64,000 bases of DNA from Tritrichomonas musculus (Eukaryota; Parabasalia; Tritrichomonadida; Tritrichomonadidae). The notes beneath the pieces are model-generated. The model was given only the letters and a program-made list of their open reading frames with translations, ran no database searches and had not been told where the DNA came from. Below, in pieces: positions 1-10,100 of this stretch; position 1 is the first letter of the stretch; the number at the start of each line of letters is the position of its first letter. The DNA lies in assembly GCA_039105265.1 (NCBI GenBank), contig JAPFFF010000005.1:558001-622000 (forward strand), read 5' to 3'. The translations under genes and the position numbers were made by a program.

Positions 1-891
1 AAAGATGCCAAAGGAAATATGATAACTCTAACTTCCGATGGAGAAAGCTTTACTCTACCTGTTGGCATAAAAACGGCCATTTTAACTTCTCCAACAACGC
101 TCTTAGTTCGAAGGAAAAAGAAATCATTTATTGAAGTTTATCAAACAATTGGTCAATACGTTCCTTCCTATCCGAAAGCTGCGGCACGTTGTCCAATGAT
201 GATGCCACCCAATCGTTGGTTTAGAAGCCTAATGAATGAAGACCCAATTGATCAAGCGGTCCTACTTAACTACGGTTTATCATATTTAGCAGGCATTGCT
301 AATTCTAAACGATCACCTAAATTTACATATGAACAAGTATATCATCTCCGCAACTTAATTATGGATACTCCTCAGCTTTGGAAGACAGCTTATAGTCTTT
401 CTCTCTTTTTAAGGGATTTTGAAATAGCTCAAACTATTATCGTTTCTAATTCAACTCCAAATGCAAATGAACAAGATTGGGCCATAAATATAATGAAATG
501 TGCGTCATTTGTTGAAGATGATAAATTGAAAGAAACTCGAGTTGATGCAATTCTATTTGCTGGAACAAACCTGATCAAAAATCATTATATATCTGATGGT
601 GTTGATATTTTAATAGCAGCTGGACTTTGGGTTGATGCTGTTAAAATGCTCGCGAGACTTGGAATGGTTCAAGAAGCCGCCAAGATCACCAGAGTCTACT
701 GTGATAATAGCACATTAGATGTATTGAATGAAGTTACTATGCAGATGTTCAAGCAACCCAATAACATTTGCTACGCATTAACAATGCTTTGTGAAAAAGG
801 ATTAGAAAAGCAGACAATTCAAGAATTAGAAAATTTGGGACAATTTGAAGCTGCAAAAGTTTTAGCAAAGGTACTGAATGAAATGCAATGA
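1..891 (+). CDS. WDR11-like trafficking protein, C-terminal part
   Basis: The reading frame is open from the first base, so this is the last 296 residues of a longer protein; the ATG at 19 is internal. It is a helical solenoid with no WD40 strands left in view. The stretch from about 545 to 690 (NLIKNHYISDGVDILIAAGL, then WVDAVKMLARLGMVQEAAKI) follows the layout of the C-terminal helices of human WDR11 as I recall them: an MIANGKLAEGVQLL-type helix, then DACRYLQTYGEWNRAAWLAK. The last 50 residues match the SVAETLHSMRYFDRAALF-type helix pair. WDR11 works at the trans-Golgi network in vesicle tethering. This is pattern reading from memory without an alignment. Another WD40-plus-solenoid protein is the main alternative. 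The TGA stop is followed by AT-rich sequence with no further gene before the convergent minus-strand gene. Confidence 0.6.
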   Translation, partial: KDAKGNMITLTSDGESFTLPVGIKTAILTSPTTLLVRRKKKSFIEVYQTIGQYVPSYPKAAARCPMMMPPNRWFRSLMNEDPIDQAVLLNYGLSYLAGIANSKRSPKFTYEQVYHLRNLIMDTPQLWKTAYSLSLFLRDFEIAQTIIVSNSTPNANEQDWAINIMKCASFVEDDKLKETRVDAILFAGTNLIKNHYISDGVDILIAAGLWVDAVKMLARLGMVQEAAKITRVYCDNSTLDVLNEVTMQMFKQPNNICYALTMLCEKGLEKQTIQELENLGQFEAAKVLAKVLNEMQ

Positions 892-1177
892 ATGCATTCA
901 ATACACCATTTTATTATTTTATTACATTTTTGTTTTATTTTGTTTCCATTATTATTATTTTTTAATAATGCTAAGTTTTGGCATTATTTAATCGTATATA
1001 CCAATAAATCAGTAAAATTATCTCGGTTTAATTTGAGCAATTGTTTTTATTAATACAATTTTTTAGAAACATTAAGCCAATATGATAAATTTTTGTAAAC
1101 GCACTCCTGATCTATTAAAAAATAAAATTTGAAAACTGTGCTTATAAAGGAAAAGTAAAGTATAATATTTAATAACA

Positions 1178-2488
1178 TTACAAAGAATTATAAAATTGCT
1201 TGATTTCATCAAATGCATTCCCTACTTGATCATTCAAAGATATATTTTTTAAGAAATACCCAATTGTTTTTGCAATTTTTGTGCTTTCCTTCATGCTGAG
1301 CTTGCGAGGAGAATAACGATATCTGATAACCATATCATTTTGACTCATTGTTTCTCGATCTTCCTTACTGTAACTTTCAAAGTCATCTCTAATTACTGAA
1401 AATCCCATATTTGAACAAGTTTCACGATCCATAGATTTTATGAACATTGACATTGCCAAATTTTTGATAGGCTTTTTGATGTGAAAACCGCCAACGTTTG
1501 AAAATTCTGTAACAATTCCATTCAATTTTGGAAGTGAAGCATTATATTCTCTTGAATTTAAGGTAGAAAATTGTTCATTGTTGTTAAGTTTTTGAATTAA
1601 AGATTTCCTAATATTTTTACCAACATCAATGATACTCATTTCCGGAGTTATATTATCAGTATATGGCGCAACAAATGAAATTTCAGATCCATCGGCAAAT
1701 GTTGTTAGTCTTGGAAGATATCGTTTCAAATCTATAACGTTGATAACTCCATACGACTTCAATAGTTTATTTTCATGTGCACATATTGCAAAATAATTAG
1801 ACATGTACAAAGCCTCTGTAAAGTTAGAAATAGAAACTCGATTATTTTGAATAGTTTTATTTTTTAATTCCTCTGCTTTGAAATGTAGAGTTATATATTG
1901 ATCATATTCGCCACCAACGATGTTTTCTGTATCATTAGAGAAAAATCTAGTCAATTTATCATCATGAACGTCATTCTTGATGTTACTAGGTCCTTTAGCA
2001 AAATAATCCTTAAATTCTACATATTTTTCGCATGGAAAATCAGGAAGATTGTTTAAGTTGTTCTCTTTTGGATTGTTATTTAAAAAATTGTCTGTTAAAT
2101 TAGTCAAATATTTTCCATCTGCGAACAAATGAGGAAGACTTAAAGCAACATATTTTCGAGTGCTTCCTTTTGGACTTGATGCAATTGCGGCATATCCTTC
2201 CTCAAAATTGAGTGGATAATGCCCATGAAAGTAACCTGATATATCTTGAAGTGAAGAAAAAGAGTCGTTAATATTTTTGGGAAATTTAAATGAAGGTATT
2301 TTATCAAGGTCATTGTGTCTCTCGAGATATTGACCATCTCTCCTTATTCTTAATGCATACACAGTATCCATTAAAAAATTTATAAAGGAATCAAGCGATG
2401 AATCCGATTCCATTTCAAGAACAAAATGTAAATCAGCGCATAAAGGATTATAGGCACTTGTTATTGGGCTTTTTTTACGAGCTATCAT
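1178..2488 (-). CDS. HxxxDG acyltransferase (condensation/alcohol acetyltransferase-like)
   Basis: A 436-residue protein read from the ATG at 2488; the frame opens one codon earlier at TTG, which is not a credible eukaryotic start. Residues 120-125 read HLFADG, the HxxxDG active-site motif of the chloramphenicol-acetyltransferase fold (condensation domains, BAHD enzymes, alcohol acetyltransferases, wax synthases). It lies after a beta-strand-like segment (KYVALSLP), as in the family. The His would be the general base for acyl transfer from a thioester to an alcohol or amine. The length fits a single two-lobed CAT-like unit of about 430-450 residues. No carrier-protein or adenylation module is next to it, so a free-standing acyltransferase is more likely than a peptide synthetase piece. 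There is no signal peptide or membrane span. The substrate cannot be told. It is convergent with the WDR11-like gene. Confidence 0.6.
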   Translation of the reverse strand: MIARKKSPITSAYNPLCADLHFVLEMESDSSLDSFINFLMDTVYALRIRRDGQYLERHNDLDKIPSFKFPKNINDSFSSLQDISGYFHGHYPLNFEEGYAAIASSPKGSTRKYVALSLPHLFADGKYLTNLTDNFLNNNPKENNLNNLPDFPCEKYVEFKDYFAKGPSNIKNDVHDDKLTRFFSNDTENIVGGEYDQYITLHFKAEELKNKTIQNNRVSISNFTEALYMSNYFAICAHENKLLKSYGVINVIDLKRYLPRLTTFADGSEISFVAPYTDNITPEMSIIDVGKNIRKSLIQKLNNNEQFSTLNSREYNASLPKLNGIVTEFSNVGGFHIKKPIKNLAMSMFIKSMDRETCSNMGFSVIRDDFESYSKEDRETMSQNDMVIRYRYSPRKLSMKESTKIAKTIGYFLKNISLNDQVGNAFDEIKQFYNSL

Positions 2489-3294
2489 CAAAATGAAAGA
2501 ATTTTTAAATTTTTTATTTCAATTCAATCATGTAAAAATGAATAAAACTTTTTGTTTGTAATTGAGATTGCTCATAAAAAGTGATTTATCGTGTTTCAAA
2601 AAATAAATATGAAAAGTTCGTTAATTATGAGAGAAATTCAAAGAATAAGATGTTTTTAAAATATGATTATATTCTCTTCATAAAAGTGATTATGGATGGA
2701 ATAATAAAGAATTTTAGCATATGTAGAAATGATATTATGTATAATCTCAAATTTAACAAGGGTTTTCAATTCTGAATCATTTTCAAATTAAAATCTAACC
2801 AAATTTCATCTTCGATTTATTTTGTAATATGATTTCATTTCTATTATAGATATATAATCAATAATGAAAAGCTTTTAATATTAAATTGCACAGACAACAA
2901 TCATGAAAAAACTAATATTAAATCAATTAACCAGTATTTAATTATATTTATATATATATTATAATATATATTGATATAAATGTTGAAATATATAATAAAT
3001 AATGAAAAAATTTTAAAATATTTATAGTTTTGCTTATAACCGTTATTACGGGAAATAACGATCATGTTTTCTTAATTTATCATTTTTTAAAAATTTTTAT
3101 AATGAAACAATCTTTTAATTTTTAATGAAACAACTAAAATAAAATTGAATTATTCTCTTTTTTATTAGGGTTCATCTTATGTTATGTCATCAACTTTTTG
3201 ATTTGTTTATTTTTTATCCCTCTATTAAAAAGTGGATTTGGGGTTCCAATTTTGATTTAACATTGAAAATAAATTATTTTCTAGTTTTTTATCA
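2489..3294. other. Intergenic, AT-rich, no gene seen
   Basis: About 0.8 kb between two divergently transcribed genes, so both promoters should lie here. It is very AT-rich with short A and T runs. A 64-codon frame near 2581-2775 begins at GTG and has no recognisable content, so I do not call it. A small motif of interest is AACCGTTATTACGGGAAATA near 3040. No RNA gene or transposon end is visible. Confidence 0.5.
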
Positions 3295-6204
3295 ATGACA
3301 CTTTATCTTCTTTTTTCATTCTTTGTATTTTTGTGTAAATCAGTAGAAGACATCAATTGCGATATTTCCAAAGGTTCAGTTGTTATTGAGTCCAAATCTT
3401 TAACATGCAATGGTTTATCATCGCAAAATATCCAAGCTGATCAAAAAATTGTTATTGGAGGAGCTTCAAAGAGCAATTATATCAGTGTAACAAATAGTGA
3501 TGCAACTCTTTATTTCAAAAATTTAAATATTGATTTTGAGTCTGCAGTTTCAATTAGCGGTGGAAACGTGAAAATACTTTTTGAAGGCACAAATACTATT
3601 AAAAGTGGTGATAATGCTGGTATTAAATGTTACAATAAAGCAAAAATAACATTTTCAAACGGTACTCAAGATGATAACCATCAGAACTGTATACTAAAGG
3701 CATCTTCTGATTCATATACTGGTATTGGTGTTGATTATGAAGTATCAAATTGTTCAGAACTTATATTCTTAGGAGGACGTATAGAAGCAACAGGAGGTAT
3801 TTGGGGAGCCGGTATAGGAACAGGACTTGGAAGTGATAAATATGGAGGCAATGTTGACTTAATTAAGATTGTTTCAGGATCTATTACAGCTGTTGGCGGT
3901 AGATATGCAGCTGGTATTGGCTGTGGACGAGGTCAAGCACCATATTCATCAAATGTTAAAAAAATAGAAATATATGGTGGTTCTGTTTCAGGTCAGAGTT
4001 CTGAATATGGCGCTGGAATTGGAGCAGGATTTGGAAATGGAGACAATTCAGCTTCCGTTACTTCACTCTTTATCTATGGAGGTGAAGTTAATGGTAAAGG
4101 TGGAGAATATGGTGCTGGTGTTGGTGGTGGTTACGGATTCGGTACAAATTCTGCATCAATTGACGAGGTCAATTTAGCAGGTGGATCCAAAGTTGAGCAT
4201 GCCCAAAATGACTTTACTGTTTGCACATCTCTTGTCTCTAATGGTGGAGGTCAATCCGAAAAAGGTGTTGGAAATGGTAAATCAGGTCAAGTTAAAAAAA
4301 TTAACACGAATGCAGCCAATCTTAACTGCAACAATAAATACTGCGATTTCAAATACGAAGCAAATTGTGCACGACCATGGAAATGCAGTTCATCAAGTTC
4401 ATCAGATTGTCCCCAGTGTGAACAAGATTATACTCTCGTAAGTGGACAATGTGTATCAACTTCAAGTGGTGGCGATGGCGGAAACAGTGGTGGTGGCGAC
4501 ATTGGTGGTGGAGATGATCGTCCAGCTGATGGTGGAGAAGGTTGTATTGAATCCACTCCACGTGGTGTTTGCCTCAAATGCGAAGCTGGATACCAATTAA
4601 AAGATGGAGCCTGCTTCAAGTGCCCAGCAGAAAGACATTGCCTTGAATACCAAGATTCATGCTACTGTATGAAATGTGAGAGTCCATACTATCTCGTTGA
4701 AGGTATTTGCACAATGTGCAACGTCCAATTCTGCAATGTCATTAATGATGATTGCACATGTAAACAATGTAAGAACGGTTATGTTCTTGAGACACCTTAT
4801 GTATGCCGTTCTTGTGGAATCAGCCATTGTAGCCACTTTGTAAATGGTTGTGAATGCTCCGTTTGTGATTCAGGATATTCATTAATTAATGGGCAATGTG
4901 TAGCTTGCAACGTCCCACATTGCGATACCTTTGTATCAGTTGAAAATAGTTGCGTTTGTTCTATATGTGCCGAAGGCTACAAAGATTTCGATGGAGTCTG
5001 CCACAAGATTCCTATCAATTATGAAAAAATTCCTTCCTTTGTTTACTGTCCAAATATGAACGACTTCAGATGTACCGAATATACAAATGATTGGGCTTTG
5101 AAGAAGAACTTCCTTATCGAAAAAATCGCTAATATTATCAATGCTCCTGACAACACCAAGAATCCAAATGAAAGATCAAGAAATCTTGCCTACAGACTAT
5201 TCATTGACGATATTCGTAATTCAGACCAGCCAATCAATGCCAAACAAGATATTAACAACCAATTAAAGAATTTGAAGACAAAGAAAGAAAAGATTATTAT
5301 TTATCAATTCGGATCAATGGGATCTGGTGCTTCTTATAACTTTGCAGTTCTTAAGAAGAAGTTTGATATTGTTATTGTTTGCTTGGATCACATTATTTAT
5401 GGAAGTGGAGCTACGATTAGAGTCAAACCAGGAAAACTAAAGAATGTCCGTTCATTAACTTGCTACTTAGGAGAATTATATCTCGAAAAAGGTACTCTTA
5501 ATGTTGATAATATTCAATTGATTGCTGCACCAATTTATAGCAATGGTGGATCTATTCAATCTGATTACTTCCTCATTGATGGTTATAGTTTAGCAAGTAT
5601 TGATGATGTTTCTAAGAAGATCAACAATTTTGCCGTCATTTTCCCTGAAAGAAACAAGTGGAATTATATGACACTTACAGATGACAAGAAGATTGATGTT
5701 CAGCCTGGACCTTATCCATTTGTCAGTGTACCAAGAAATGTTGGAAAGAAACAAACATCAGTCATCGGATTTTCAAATGATATAATGCTGAGAACTGACC
5801 CAGTGAAGGAAATAAAAGATGAGATTAATATTTCTGTTCAAAGTAATGGATCGCCTGTCAACCTCCAATTAATAGGTAATGAATGGAGTAACGTGAAATT
5901 GAAGAAGAACTTACTTATTGAATCTGATGATCCCAATTCAATCAGCTTGATTGGAAAGCCAAAGAAAGGAAAAGTTATGGCCTCTGAAAGATATGATGAA
6001 ACAAAAGAATATTCAAAGAAACGTAAACTTTCACGTGGAGTTATCGCAGTAATTGTTGTTGTTATCCTTGTTGTTATAGCTATAGTTGTTTGGCTTATCG
6101 TGTTCTTACTTTGTGTTGAAAAGCCAGAGGCTAATACTCAAGAAGAGAAATCAATGAAAACAACTAATGAACTATTCCAACCCGTCTTTCAAGATGACAA
6201 CTAA
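3295..6204 (+). CDS. Type I surface protein: Gly-rich beta-helix-like repeats and Cys-rich modules
   Basis: A 969-residue protein starting at ATG 3295. Residues 1-16 (MTLYLLFSFFVFLCKS) look like a signal peptide. Residues about 20-350 are beta-rich with four Gly-rich turns of the form GAGIGxGxG (about residues 167, 202, 238 and 267), as in right-handed beta-helix or carbohydrate-binding surface proteins. Residues about 355-590 hold Cys-rich modules (CxxC spacing, C-x-GY/DY-x-L-x-G-x-C), similar to furin/EGF-like repeats of protist surface antigens. A further folded region follows to about 900. One strong membrane span lies at about 913-940, then a tail of about 29 residues containing NELFQPVF. 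The basic cluster KKRKLSR sits before the span and the tail is acidic, the opposite of the usual positive-inside pattern. A role in host or bacterial contact is inference. No close family name is certain. Confidence 0.75.
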   Translation: MTLYLLFSFFVFLCKSVEDINCDISKGSVVIESKSLTCNGLSSQNIQADQKIVIGGASKSNYISVTNSDATLYFKNLNIDFESAVSISGGNVKILFEGTNTIKSGDNAGIKCYNKAKITFSNGTQDDNHQNCILKASSDSYTGIGVDYEVSNCSELIFLGGRIEATGGIWGAGIGTGLGSDKYGGNVDLIKIVSGSITAVGGRYAAGIGCGRGQAPYSSNVKKIEIYGGSVSGQSSEYGAGIGAGFGNGDNSASVTSLFIYGGEVNGKGGEYGAGVGGGYGFGTNSASIDEVNLAGGSKVEHAQNDFTVCTSLVSNGGGQSEKGVGNGKSGQVKKINTNAANLNCNNKYCDFKYEANCARPWKCSSSSSSDCPQCEQDYTLVSGQCVSTSSGGDGGNSGGGDIGGGDDRPADGGEGCIESTPRGVCLKCEAGYQLKDGACFKCPAERHCLEYQDSCYCMKCESPYYLVEGICTMCNVQFCNVINDDCTCKQCKNGYVLETPYVCRSCGISHCSHFVNGCECSVCDSGYSLINGQCVACNVPHCDTFVSVENSCVCSICAEGYKDFDGVCHKIPINYEKIPSFVYCPNMNDFRCTEYTNDWALKKNFLIEKIANIINAPDNTKNPNERSRNLAYRLFIDDIRNSDQPINAKQDINNQLKNLKTKKEKIIIYQFGSMGSGASYNFAVLKKKFDIVIVCLDHIIYGSGATIRVKPGKLKNVRSLTCYLGELYLEKGTLNVDNIQLIAAPIYSNGGSIQSDYFLIDGYSLASIDDVSKKINNFAVIFPERNKWNYMTLTDDKKIDVQPGPYPFVSVPRNVGKKQTSVIGFSNDIMLRTDPVKEIKDEINISVQSNGSPVNLQLIGNEWSNVKLKKNLLIESDDPNSISLIGKPKKGKVMASERYDETKEYSKKRKLSRGVIAVIVVVILVVIAIVVWLIVFLLCVEKPEANTQEEKSMKTTNELFQPVFQDDN

Positions 6205-7153
6205 ACTCTAATCATTTATTTTTTATTTAAGTTACAAAGAATAAACAATATCACATATTTTAAATAAAATATTGCTATTCTTGTTTAATAAGTTTAAATA
6301 TTTCATTAAAAATATGCTTAAATGATTAATAAGTCATGCATGAGTTTATAATAATCTAATTTAACTTCAATGAGATATTTTTGATTTTTATATATATAAG
6401 TTATATATTATTTGGTACTGTACCTACATACTTATGGAAGAAAATAAGTTCAAAGTAGTTTTTAATGGCATTTGCACTTTTTATTTTAATTATAAATTAA
6501 AAACATTTTTTTAAATAGAAATTGGTATTTTTAACATTAAAATTAATATAATTTTATAAGTATTAGTCCTAGTTATTAAAAATATTTTATAAAATCTTTC
6601 CAGGTAAGAGAGTAATTTAATTTTATAGAATGAATAGTAATCGTTGAATATATTCAAAATATTGAGAACAAAATAATAGACTATAGTATATTTTCAATCA
6701 AATAATTAAAATTGAGAAAAAACAGTTTATGTAATTCAAATTATTTCATAGGTTTGATAAAAATTCATACAAACCGTTTATTTTTTTGAAAGAGATATAT
6801 ATAAAAAATGGCACTTAATATCTTTAAAAAGCTAATGATTTTTGCTGAAAAAACTACAATTTTTAAATAATAAATATGATAAAGATTTTATTAATAATTT
6901 TTTTTAATATGTTTAATTAGTCTAAGTGTAATCTGTTTTAAAAATACAAGAAATAAATCATTTCGGAATGATAAAACCAAATTGTAATATCTTTAAACGT
7001 ATTTTATTTTTATAAATTTTATATTTTGATTATTATTTCTATCTGAACCTCGGTTTGTCTAAATTGATAGTTTATTGAAATTTTCGTATAAAAAATTAAT
7101 TTTTTCAATTAATATACCTCAATTTACAATATCTTTAATTTTGTGTGCATTCG
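6205..7153. other. Intergenic, AT-rich, upstream of TRRAP-like gene
   Basis: About 0.95 kb with no ORF of note. It contains AAACCGTTTA near 6774 and CCTCGGTTTG near 7050, the first resembling the Myb-type motif found just upstream of two other genes in this window. Nothing else is recognisable. Confidence 0.45.
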
Positions 7154-10100
7154 ATGAACGAATTAACTGAGATTCTCAGTAATTCGCAGCCAATACCAAT
7201 TCGGAAACTTTGTAAGCTGTTATTCGATCAGCATACCATCTTGGAATTAAATAAATCTAGTTCATCTCTTTTTTGCTCTATAATTTTCTCCGCACTTTCG
7301 AATCCAAAGTTAGAAAGTACAGACAAAGACTTATATCAGCTAAAACTTATCCTAACCATTTTTATAATAGCTTTTAAGCCACCACCAAAAATAATTGATT
7401 TTGAGTTTCCATCAGAAACAAATAATGGATATATTTTTGCCTCGTCTCTAGTTGTTCAAGCAATGCAATCGAATGATAAAGATAATATTCAATTTTTTAA
7501 TGACATGATTAAAAAGCATATAAATTTTTTATTTGTAAAACCAAAATCTACCGGAAAACAAAAGAAAAACTTTTTTTCGCTTACTCGATGTTATTATTTT
7601 CAAATAATTCCGATAATTATGGGCAATCATATTTTGTCTGGCCAATTCATTCAAAACATTTCAGATATTTTGTACCAAATATGCCAACTTGAGCAAGAAG
7701 ATTTAACATTAAGTACAATAAATTTTATATCTGAAATATACAAATCAATTAAAAATTGTTTAATGGTCAATATAAAGTCAGCATTACCGAATAATTTTTT
7801 AGATAGTGTAATAACCATTGTCAATTTAACTCAACAATATCCATCGATTTGTTTATCAGTATTCTTTCATACGTGGTTTTTTCTTGTTAAGCAATGTATT
7901 AATACTCATCCAACTCAACCATTATTATGTCTTGTACCAACTATTACAAAATGTTTTGAAAAAGTTGCATCTTACAAATATCATGAATTACATCGATCAT
8001 TTCCATGGTATTTATGTTATTGGTTTTATGATTTTCTGAAAAAGGAAGATCATTCTCAGAAAGTTCAAGTTCTTTCATTAATATGCAACGGAGTGCGAAC
8101 AGAGCCAAGAATGAACAGCATCCATCGTCAATCATGTGAAAATTCAGTTAAAATGTTTGCTACTTCCATTGTTAGTCAATGCTTTGAAAATCAACCCTAC
8201 TATCTATATTATGTGCTCACGAGTCTTAATTCATCATTTGAGATGATGATATACAAGTTACAAAAAATTCATTCCTTCGGCCAAATAGTCACACAATTTA
8301 AAACACCATTTAAAAAAGATCAAAATAATGAAGAAAACGCAAACGAACAAAGCTCAACCAAACCGGTGAATTATAATGAAGAACTTAAACTTTTCAAGAG
8401 GCAAATAAATTTCTATGAGCAGTCAAATTATTCGCCTTTCTGTCCGATATTTGACCATTACATGTTTTCATACTCATATGAGAAGGACTACGAGAGCGAG
8501 GAAGAATGCATTGATGACTTTGAGCAGATGTGTCGAATTTGTGAGATCATTCGCAAATACATTCAATCAATTGAGATCATATTTGAACAGATCATATTGA
8601 ATTTGAAGCGGTTTTTGAATCAAGAAATTGAAGCCAATCCTAACTTCACATTTCCTGTTCCTTTCTATTACATGTTCAGCATCTTCTCGACACTGATAAA
8701 CTTCATGATTCATGCAACACACAAGCAGATGGAGATACAATCATTCCTCAACAAGGAAGCCTTCGATATTTCCAAGATATCGTCGCAGTACATCAGTACC
8801 ATTTCGAATCCGAGGAAGATTCTTGACTTTACACACATTTATCAAGCCTACTTCAAACTTTTTGAGGACATTCCGCCATTCTTTCATCATTCGCTAGTGA
8901 ATGTCATCATCAACGCAATTCTCAAGAATTTAAAGAAAGGTACGTTAACTATATCGTTGATTGAAACTTTGTCATGCATTTACAAAGACAAGATGAATGA
9001 TCCTCACTCAATGTTCTACACAATATTGAACAGGCTAATTGAAGCTGCTTCAACCAAGACGAGTTATTTATTGTCAAAAGATGCAAGTGATGTAAATTCC
9101 TTCTATTTCCTCATTTTCTTCACAATCCGTCTTGCAACATTCAACGGAAGGAATCCTTATTTTGGCATCACTTTGCAACTTTATCAGAAATTGTTTATAA
9201 CTTCGGTTATGGCCAATACTAAGTTCATATTTCACCAGGCTATCGGAATGAGACTTATTTGTCATTATTTGGCGGCGGTTAACGATAATATCGACGCCGA
9301 TCAAAAATATAGCAATGTAAAAACATCCGAAAACACGAAAGCTTTTCGTTATAAACCTGCAAATATTGAAGAGTTTGAATTAAATGCTCGTCTTGATGCT
9401 TTTAATGCTGTTCTTGATATCTCGCTTGAAGAGCCTGAATACATGTCGATAATGAGTTTGATACCAATTTTAGATGCTTCTTTTAGCAGCAATGAAAGTA
9501 AGTTAATTGAGAAAGCAGCACGAATTTGTCTTCGTGTTTTTAAGTACGAAGATCCTGAAAGATGGACGGGTGATTCAGAGATTGTCAAACGGTTATTTAA
9601 ACAATTTTTTGAATCAAGTAAAACAATCAATAACTTAGAATTGTCCTCTGAAATTCTTGAGTTGTTGCCAAAGTTTGCTCCAGCTTTCTTGAATAATCAT
9701 CCATTGTTAGGAAATGAGCAAAAAGTTCGTTTTCAATTAAAAGACGTTAATATTGACTTATTAGAAGTTTTGAAGGCTGTATCGGCACACATGGACTATT
9801 CAGATGAAGAAATCAAACATATATTTGCTTTGATTAGTGTTGGTTTTGAAGTTGTCTTGGATTCTATCGTTCTTCAAGAGATGGCGATTTCACAGACACT
9901 TCTTCAATTGATAATTTTGCTTAAATATTGTTTTGGCTTCAAATGTTTGGAGAATTCACTTAAAAATCTCACCTCTTACATAACTAAATCATTTGGAGAT
10001 TTGTTTCTTCGAGGAGAATCTGATTTGTACATTATTTGCGTCTTCGATGCAATGGGAATGAATCGTTTAGAATCAACAATAACGATCATGAATCTTGCAG

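Noticed and set aside
2581-2775. 64-codon plus-strand frame
   Set aside because: It starts at GTG, has low-complexity content and no family resemblance; likely chance in AT-rich DNA between divergent genes.
4349-4619. Antisense frames over the surface protein gene
   Set aside because: Shadows of Gly/Cys-rich codons of the real plus-strand gene.
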